From NCBI GenBank assembly GCA_035524675.1, contig DATKOK010000002.1, positions 1-22,401 of the forward strand: 22,401 nucleotides of DNA, read 5' to 3'. Position 1 is the first letter of the stretch. Every line of letters begins with the position of its first letter. The notes under the pieces were generated by a model. The model was not told the origin of the DNA. It ran no database searches and was given only the letters and a program-made list of their open reading frames with translations. This stretch comes from FEN-987 sp035524675. Lineage in GTDB: Archaea > Thermoproteota > Bathyarchaeia > 40CM-2-53-6. The position numbers and the translations under genes are program-made. Below, piece by piece: positions 13,630 through 19,512 of this stretch.

Positions 13630-15889
13630 ACGCTCTGTTGATGGATACAGTATTCTCGCAGCCAACACTCTTCTTCGTCAGGTGAAGGAGCTTGAAAATC
13701 AGATTGATGGAGTACGGAAGAGCAAGGACATCGAGTACATTCACAAGCTGAGAGTAGCATCCCGTAGACTTAGAGCCGGTCTGAGCATTTTCGGAGAATG
13801 CTTTGAACCGAAACTAGGTAGAAGATGGCGAAAAACTATCAAGAATCTGACCCGATCCGCGGGTGCAGCGAGAGACGCAGATGTACAGATAGCTTTCTTA
13901 GAGAACTACTCTCGGACAACTCAGGACGGGAAGGCTGCTGATGACATAGATTACGTCATAACCTCGAAGAAGAAACGCAGGAAGACGATGCAGTCCGACG
14001 TACTCAAAGTTCTCAAGGATCTGGTAGACTCAGAAGTACTCGACGAGATCATTGACAGCTGCAAGGGGATAGCCAGAAACTCTGGCCACCGCAACGTGAT
14101 TCGGTTCTATACTTACGAAAAAGCATACAACCATATATCAACCAGGCTTGACCAAATGTTGACGTTTGGACAGTTCGTGCACGACGAGGCTGCTGTAACA
14201 AAACATCATGAACTCAGAATCGCTGCGAAACGGTTGAGGTACACACTGGAGATTTTCTCAGCAATTTACAAGAGAGGACTAGGCGATCAGATCGCCTTGC
14301 TGAAGAAGTTTCAGGATGTGTTAGGTGAGATGCATGATTACGACGTGTGGATTCAGGAGCTGAGCTCAGACATTCCTGCTGAAGCAAAGTACGGCATCAG
14401 TATTCTTCTGACAGATCTTACGGAGATGAGAAGGTCTCGTTACAGAAACTTCGTCTTCCTATGGGACGACACGATAGCCAACGGCCTTTTCGAAAGGATA
14501 AGACACCTGACAGAGGTTAGTCCACGGAGCGAAATAGTGCGAGAATTATTGGTCAAAGACAAGCGTGTCGCAGTTATCTCCGACGTTCATGGCAACCTTG
14601 ACGCGCTGCAGGCAGTTGTCTCCGACGCCCAGAAATCTGGACTTCAAATCTTCCTGAACGCGGGCGACGCCGTTGGTTTCTGTATCTACCCAAGCGAAGT
14701 TGTTCAAACACTTCGCTCAGCCATGTTCCTAAACGTCCTTGGAAACGTCGACCAAGAAGTCCTCGAAGAACTTCAGGATCCTGGGAGAGGCACAAATGAT
14801 GCGGATAAGAAACTCGCAATAAAGGAGCTCACACCATCTGATGTAGAATACTTGGAGTCGCTGCCAAGAGAATTACGACTAGAAGTTGACGGCACACAGG
14901 TGCTAATTACGCATGGAACTCCACAGTCCATAGACGAGCATATTTATCCCGATTCCCCGACAGAAATGCTCAGAGACATCGCATCAAAGGCAACTGCAGA
15001 CATAATCATAACAGGTCACTCTCACATGCCAATGAAAAGAGACATAGACGGGGTGACTTTCCTAAATCCGGGAAGCGTTGGTAGACCAGTTGACGGAGAT
15101 CCCCGAGCCGAATACGCCATACTCAGCTTCAACCCCACTAGCGTAGATTTCAGGAGAGTGAATTACGATGTGGAAGCAGTCGCCAATGAAATGAGAAAGA
15201 AACGCCAACCAGAAAGACTCGTACAGGTGCTGCTCCGCGCTGTACCCTCGAGCGTTATCAAAAAAGAGGAAGAAAAGCTCGAGCGAAGAGGAAACTGGGA
15301 AGCGGTCATTACCAATGTGAGAAACATCGCTAAGAAATACTTGCCCGACGAAACACATCCGGAACAGGACCGAAAGCTCGCTGTCATGATCTTCAACAAA
15401 ACAAAGAAAATGCATTCCTTAGGTAACGAAGAACGATATTGGCTCGAATGCGCCGCCCTTCTCCATGACGTAGGCCTCTCTAGAAGCGGAAGAGCTCACC
15501 ACAAGTCCTCGCTAAACATAATCCTGAACGATCCCGAACTTCCATTCACATACCAAGAAAGATACATCATTGGAAGCATCGCAAGGTATCATCGCAAGGC
15601 GCTGCCAGACAAGAAGCACTTCAACCTTAAACCACTGAGTCAGGCTGAGAGGGAGAAGATTGCAGTTCTATCCTCCATCTTACGAGTAGCAGACGCGTTA
15701 GACTACTCCCACAAATCAATAGTGACGGGAGTGAAGGCTAGAACGTTCCCGAATCATATTTCACTTGAGTGCTCATTCTCAGGGGACCATGAATTGGAGG
15801 ATATGTCAGTTAACAAGAAGAAAGACCTCTTTGAGAAAGTGTTCAAGTGTGAATTGACCATCATTTGGAAAGGAAAGTCAATTCGATAA
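13601..15889 (+). CDS. CHAD - metallophosphatase - Ppx-type HD three-domain fusion protein
   Basis: 762 residues with three domains. Residues about 10-300 are a CHAD helical domain, a polyphosphate-binding module: its two halves carry matching basic motifs, His48-KLRVASRRLR and His203-ELRIAAKRLR. Residues about 318-510 are a YfcE/MJ0936-type metallophosphatase with Asp328-x-His330 (SDVHGN), Gly355-Asp356, Gly381-Asn382-Val-Asp384, Thr-His438-Gly and Gly472-His473-Ser-His475. Residues about 585-755 are an HD-type domain with His622-Asp623 (ALLHDVG), AHHKSS, ARYHRKALP and ILRVADALD. The same blocks occur in the C-terminal domain of the adjacent Ppx. The start ATG at 13601 lies inside the end of ppk1; ATG at 13596 is not in this frame. 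It probably binds polyphosphate and hydrolyses it or a related phosphate signal; this is an inference from domains and context. I do not recall this exact architecture. Confidence 0.92.
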   Translation: MRKPQTHSTERSVDGYSILAANTLLRQVKELENQIDGVRKSKDIEYIHKLRVASRRLRAGLSIFGECFEPKLGRRWRKTIKNLTRSAGAARDADVQIAFLENYSRTTQDGKAADDIDYVITSKKKRRKTMQSDVLKVLKDLVDSEVLDEIIDSCKGIARNSGHRNVIRFYTYEKAYNHISTRLDQMLTFGQFVHDEAAVTKHHELRIAAKRLRYTLEIFSAIYKRGLGDQIALLKKFQDVLGEMHDYDVWIQELSSDIPAEAKYGISILLTDLTEMRRSRYRNFVFLWDDTIANGLFERIRHLTEVSPRSEIVRELLVKDKRVAVISDVHGNLDALQAVVSDAQKSGLQIFLNAGDAVGFCIYPSEVVQTLRSAMFLNVLGNVDQEVLEELQDPGRGTNDADKKLAIKELTPSDVEYLESLPRELRLEVDGTQVLITHGTPQSIDEHIYPDSPTEMLRDIASKATADIIITGHSHMPMKRDIDGVTFLNPGSVGRPVDGDPRAEYAILSFNPTSVDFRRVNYDVEAVANEMRKKRQPERLVQVLLRAVPSSVIKKEEEKLERRGNWEAVITNVRNIAKKYLPDETHPEQDRKLAVMIFNKTKKMHSLGNEERYWLECAALLHDVGLSRSGRAHHKSSLNIILNDPELPFTYQERYIIGSIARYHRKALPDKKHFNLKPLSQAEREKIAVLSSILRVADALDYSHKSIVTGVKARTFPNHISLECSFSGDHELEDMSVNKKKDLFEKVFKCELTIIWKGKSIR

Positions 15890-15899
15890 GTTCCATGAC
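15890..15899. other. Ten-base gap between convergent stop codons
   Basis: The fusion gene ends at 15889 and the ppx gene ends, on the other strand, at 15900. There is no space for separate terminators, so the two transcripts very probably overlap at their 3' ends. That could let synthesis and degradation genes interfere with each other (inference). Confidence 0.5.
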
Positions 15900-17411
15900 T
15901 TATGGCTCCACGACAACCTTCGTCTTGTACGTCTTCTCAAACCATGCAGAGTTCCTTGCAACAGCCCATCTTTCCAGCAGCAATCCCCCACGGCCTACAA
16001 GTCGCAACCTAACCTTCCCCGCCCCCACTCTGACGCGCAGCCGCTTCACTTTGCCTGCGTGCTCTCTGTCGAGAGCTTCCGCGAGGCGCAAAATGGGCCC
16101 TAACCGATTCACAATACTCCGCTGTCCGACAGACAGCTCCTCAAACTCCTTATGACTAGGTTTTGGAAGCGCTCTACTATGATAACGGACAATAGTTGCA
16201 ACGACCTCTCTCTGCATCTCGCTAAGTCCCATTATTGGAGAAGCCTTAATCAGATAATACGAATGTTTGTGGTGATCAGTCATACCAACATAATAACCAA
16301 CGTCATGTAGGAGGCCCGCAACCTCAAGCAACCCTCTTTCCTTCACGCCCAGCCGATGCAGCTTCCTTGTCGCCTCGAACAGTTCGAGCGCAATTCGAGC
16401 CACAGTCATTGAATGCGGAGCCTCATAGTCGAATTTTCTGCCAAGCAGCTGGGCGGAAGAAATAACCTGAGGATAGCGATATGAGTCCTCGACCTCACGC
16501 GACCCGTACGCCATGTCGATCAAAATCCCATCTTTGACGCCCACCCGAGGAATGAGAATTCGACCAATGCGAGCATGTTGAGCAATGTTTTGGAGAACTA
16601 TTGCTGCCGGAATGATGACGTCTGCGCGGTCCGGCCGCAGTCTAAATTTCCTAAGCCTCTCCTCGTACGATCGCGATTCGAGCCGGGCAAGAATCGTATC
16701 CAGATCACCAGCAGTTAGGGAAGTGTTGCTCTTTCTTCCGCAAATCTGAACCCCCAGGTCACCCAACGCTTCGACATTGCCTCCTGTAGCAATACAGACG
16801 CTGACCCTCTGCCTGCCTAACTCCTTCTTCAGGCGGGTATCCTCCACATTCAAGTAAGAACGGACCAGTCGTCGAAAGACTTGGTCCCCTCGCTTCTTCT
16901 GCTCAAGCATCTGCAGCAGTCGGACAGCCCCAGTGGCGAAACTCTCAGTTGCTATGATCTCACGTTGGCTTGCAATACTAACTTCGACACTTCCGCCCCC
17001 TACATCTATGAGCAAGGCAGCTTTGCGTTTCAGCTGAATCTTACTCGTAACCGCAAGGTGAACTAAACGCGCCTCTTCATCACCTGAAATCGGTTCTACT
17101 TTTATCTCGGAGGCCTTGACAATCTGGTCGATTACATAATCCCGATTACTCGCTTCTCTGAGCGCGCTGGTGCCCACCGCCCTAATCGATTTCGCTCTTT
17201 CTTTGTTGATTAACTTCCGAAATTTCAAGAAGGCATCCATCGCCTCGACCAGTCGCCTATTGGAGATCTCCCTGTTCGCGAAGACATCGGCTCCAAGCCT
17301 GACTGGTTCTCGAGCAGTATGGATCAGGTCGAGTTTGCCTTTGTCGTCTACTGAGGCGATGGCCAATCGAATCGCATTTGACCCGACATCGATCGCGGCT
17401 AGTCTCGGCAT
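15900..17411 (-). CDS. ppx: Exopolyphosphatase / guanosine pentaphosphatase (Ppx/GppA)
   Basis: 503 residues, the full long form. The N-terminal actin/Hsp70-like domain holds AAIDVGSNAIRLAIA (phosphate 1 loop), ISGDEEARLVHLAV with the catalytic Glu region, and ALLIDVGGGSVEVSI (phosphate 2 loop). The C-terminal HD-type domain (about 330-480) holds His369-Asp370 (GLLHDVGYY), DHHKHS, VRYHSRALP and ILRLAEALD. The family removes terminal phosphate from long polyphosphate and can also cleave pppGpp. The ATG at 17411 follows GAGGTGA, and a TATA-like ATATATC lies about 35 bases upstream on the minus strand. It is convergent with the ppk1-fusion operon. Its C-terminal domain is a visible paralog of that at the end of the fusion protein. 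Confidence 0.95.
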   Translation of the reverse strand: MPRLAAIDVGSNAIRLAIASVDDKGKLDLIHTAREPVRLGADVFANREISNRRLVEAMDAFLKFRKLINKERAKSIRAVGTSALREASNRDYVIDQIVKASEIKVEPISGDEEARLVHLAVTSKIQLKRKAALLIDVGGGSVEVSIASQREIIATESFATGAVRLLQMLEQKKRGDQVFRRLVRSYLNVEDTRLKKELGRQRVSVCIATGGNVEALGDLGVQICGRKSNTSLTAGDLDTILARLESRSYEERLRKFRLRPDRADVIIPAAIVLQNIAQHARIGRILIPRVGVKDGILIDMAYGSREVEDSYRYPQVISSAQLLGRKFDYEAPHSMTVARIALELFEATRKLHRLGVKERGLLEVAGLLHDVGYYVGMTDHHKHSYYLIKASPIMGLSEMQREVVATIVRYHSRALPKPSHKEFEELSVGQRSIVNRLGPILRLAEALDREHAGKVKRLRVRVGAGKVRLRLVGRGGLLLERWAVARNSAWFEKTYKTKVVVEP

Positions 17412-17442
17412 GTTTTCACCTCAGTTGGAGCGTGATACTGTC

Positions 17443-17453
17443 AAGATATATTG
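17443..17453 (-). promoter_or_regulatory. TATA box for ppx
   Basis: Minus-strand CAATATATCTT lies about 35 bases before the ATG at 17411, and the ribosome site GAGGTGA (17416-17422) lies between them. Confidence 0.5.
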
Positions 17454-17622
17454 AGACTTATCAAAGGTACGCATATAGAGGATGGTAGCACGCCTCGGTC
17501 AGAATAGAAAATGCATGGACTACTCGCGTATCAGTCAGCCTTCGTGACAATGTTATCCATCTCGTAGTTCAAGGGCAAGTAACTTAAGCAATCCCAATTT
17601 AGCTACGACACAGGTTCGATAT

Positions 17623-18864
17623 GTGACCAGCTCCCAACCAGAACCCATTGCAATGCCTAAACCGCCAAACGTACGTCCGACAAACGCGCCACCGGTATTT
17701 CATCTACTTGCCAAGCCGCGAGGTGCAATTTGTAATCTTGACTGTAAGTACTGTTTCTATCTCTCCAAAGAACAGCTCTATGAGGGTAGCACATTCCGCA
17801 TGAGCGACGAGATGCTTGAGACTTACATTCGACAGCTCATAGAGTCACATAGCGTGCCCGAAGTTACCGTGGCATGGCAGGGCGGTGAACCAACGCTTAT
17901 GGGACTCGATTTTTTCAGGCGTTCCATTGTGTACGAAAAGGAGTATGCGAGGCCGGGTATGCATATTCAGAACACGATTCAAACGAATGGAACATTGATC
18001 AACGATGAATGGGCGGCTTTCTTTAAGGAAAACAATTTCCTAGTCGGCCTCAGCATTGACGGCCCTCGCGAGATGCACGATTACTATAGGGTTGACAGGC
18101 AAGGAGCACCAACGTTCGACAAAGTCATGCGCGGGTTGCATTTCCTTCGGAAATATGGAGTTGAATGGAACGCACTCACTACCATTCACCGCGCTAACGC
18201 CGACCATCCCGTCGAGGTATATCGTTTCCTCCGCGACGATTGCAAAGCGAAATTCATTCAGCTCATTCCCATCGTCGAAAGGCTCGCACCTCAGAGTAGC
18301 ATGGTTACTGATCGGTCAGTGACGGCTGATCAGTACGGCAAATTCCTGGTCGGAGTCTTTGAGGAGTGGGTGAGACATGATGTTGCTGAGGTGTATGTGC
18401 AAATGTTCGATGTTGCATTGGCGAATTGGTACGGAGAGCCCTCGGGGTTATGCGTTCATTCCGAAACCTGTGGGGGTGCACTGGCCATCGAACATAACGG
18501 GGATCTGTACTCCTGTGACCACTTCGTAACTCCAGAACATAAGTTAGGTAACATTCAGCAGAAACACATGATCGAACTCGTTGGCTCAGATCAGCAATTT
18601 AGGTTTGGACAGGATAAGCTCGACAAGCTTCCCAAGTATTGCCGCGAATGTGAGGTACGTTTCGCATGCCACGGCGGCTGCCCCAAGGACAGATTTATCA
18701 ACACACCGGACGGCGAACCCGGATTGAACTACCTCTGCGCAGGCTACAAAATCTTCTTCAACCATATTAACGAACCAATGCAGACGATGAGTCAGCTACT
18801 CCGAAAGAACCGGGCACCTGCAGACATCATGCAGACGTACGCACAACAAGACCGAAAAAGCTGA
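17623..18864 (+). CDS. Radical SAM/SPASM anaerobic sulfatase-maturase type enzyme
   Basis: 413 residues. The radical SAM cluster motif Cys37-x3-Cys41-x2-Cys44 (CNLDCKYCFYL) follows VFHLLAKPRGAI. WQGGEPTLMG and QTNGTLI are the usual second and third blocks. A C-terminal SPASM domain, which holds two further iron-sulfur clusters, starts with Cys277 and Cys283 (LCVHSETCGGALA), continues with DLYSCDHF, and ends with YCRECEVRFACHGGCPKDRF and LCAGYK. This matches the anaerobic sulfatase-maturating enzymes, which oxidise a Cys or Ser to formylglycine in the cytoplasm. No sulfatase is in the window and neither downstream secreted protein shows a C-x-P-x-R target, so its substrate is elsewhere or differs. 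The GTG at 17623 is chosen; ATG at 17653 is an alternative that keeps all motifs. The GTG is 211 bases from the divergent ppx start. Confidence 0.92.
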   Translation: MTSSQPEPIAMPKPPNVRPTNAPPVFHLLAKPRGAICNLDCKYCFYLSKEQLYEGSTFRMSDEMLETYIRQLIESHSVPEVTVAWQGGEPTLMGLDFFRRSIVYEKEYARPGMHIQNTIQTNGTLINDEWAAFFKENNFLVGLSIDGPREMHDYYRVDRQGAPTFDKVMRGLHFLRKYGVEWNALTTIHRANADHPVEVYRFLRDDCKAKFIQLIPIVERLAPQSSMVTDRSVTADQYGKFLVGVFEEWVRHDVAEVYVQMFDVALANWYGEPSGLCVHSETCGGALAIEHNGDLYSCDHFVTPEHKLGNIQQKHMIELVGSDQQFRFGQDKLDKLPKYCRECEVRFACHGGCPKDRFINTPDGEPGLNYLCAGYKIFFNHINEPMQTMSQLLRKNRAPADIMQTYAQQDRKS

Positions 18865-18933
18865 CGAACTGCACGAATCGGATGTACTAATTGCGTAAAG
18901 TAAAATAACGTTCGGGAAAGATTATCATGTGAA

Positions 18934-19335
18934 ATGAATCATATAGGATTCGTCGTTCTTCTCCTGGTCGCAATCACAATGTTGACTATGCATCCCTCTG
19001 GGTTCGCTCAGACGGCGTGCAGGGTTGTTAACCTCAAGTTTCATCACCCTGATGTGACTCATCCGGGCGAGATGATTGAAACTACGTCAATTGTTACTGC
19101 AAGCTGTTTCCACTTTGATACGATTATACTCGACTTGGTTGATTCAAAGAGTAACGCGATTATCTCCAGGGCGTCATGGTTTTTTGATCCGCGAGGCAAC
19201 ACAGTCTCTCCGCCGCTGATTAATTTCGCTGGAGCGCCGACTCAATTAGGGTACTGGGCTCTCGCGATATTCGTGTACTTCGCGGGATCCTCAACGGGCA
19301 TTCAATTCACGATCTTGATTCAACCAAACGCTTAG
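18934..19335 (+). CDS. Small secreted protein of unknown family
   Basis: 133 residues. A clear signal peptide (about residues 1-25: FVVLLLVAITMLTM, then PSGFAQ with an A-type cleavage site) precedes a mature part of about 108 residues, rich in beta-strand-forming residues, with Cys29 and Cys58 that could form a disulfide. I do not recognise the family. The strand pattern (VVNLKFHHPDV, SIVTASCFHFDTIILDLVD, GYWALAIFVYF, IQFTILIQP) would suit an immunoglobulin-like sandwich, but that is a guess. The ATG at 18934 is the natural start for the signal. It lies 69 bases after the radical SAM gene on the same strand and 177 bases before a large secreted protein. Confidence 0.7.
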   Translation: MNHIGFVVLLLVAITMLTMHPSGFAQTACRVVNLKFHHPDVTHPGEMIETTSIVTASCFHFDTIILDLVDSKSNAIISRASWFFDPRGNTVSPPLINFAGAPTQLGYWALAIFVYFAGSSTGIQFTILIQPNA

Positions 19336-19405
19336 TGCCAAACACAATTATCGAATTCAAAAGAAGCATGACAGGACGCTTGCGAAAATGGGACCTAGAG
19401 AAGAC

Positions 19406-19428
19406 GCATCCCGCTAACGCGAGGATGC
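19406..19428 (+). other. Stable hairpin between two secreted-protein genes
   Basis: GCATCC-CGC-TAAC-GCG-A-GGATGC can fold into a nine-base-pair stem with one bulged A and a TAAC loop. It lies 70 bases after the small secreted protein stop and 25 bases before the next TATA box. It could mark the 3' end of the upstream transcript or be an RNA element. It lacks a following T-run. Confidence 0.4.
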
Positions 19429-19452
19429 TGCATTTCTGACGTTTGTAAATCG

Positions 19453-19463
19453 ACATATACCTT
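19453..19463 (+). promoter_or_regulatory. TATA box for the large secreted protein
   Basis: ACATATACCTT at 19453-19463 is a good archaeal TATA box. Its expected start site near 19484 leaves a leader of about 28 bases before the ATG at 19513. Confidence 0.55.
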
Positions 19464-19512
19464 TAAGAAAAGACCTCTGGACACATGGACAAGCTCAGTC
19501 AGGCGTGGTTCG

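Noticed and set aside
15062..15415. Minus-strand open frame of 117 codons inside the fusion gene
   Set aside because: It is antisense to a region with clear metallophosphatase and linker coding and shows no family features.
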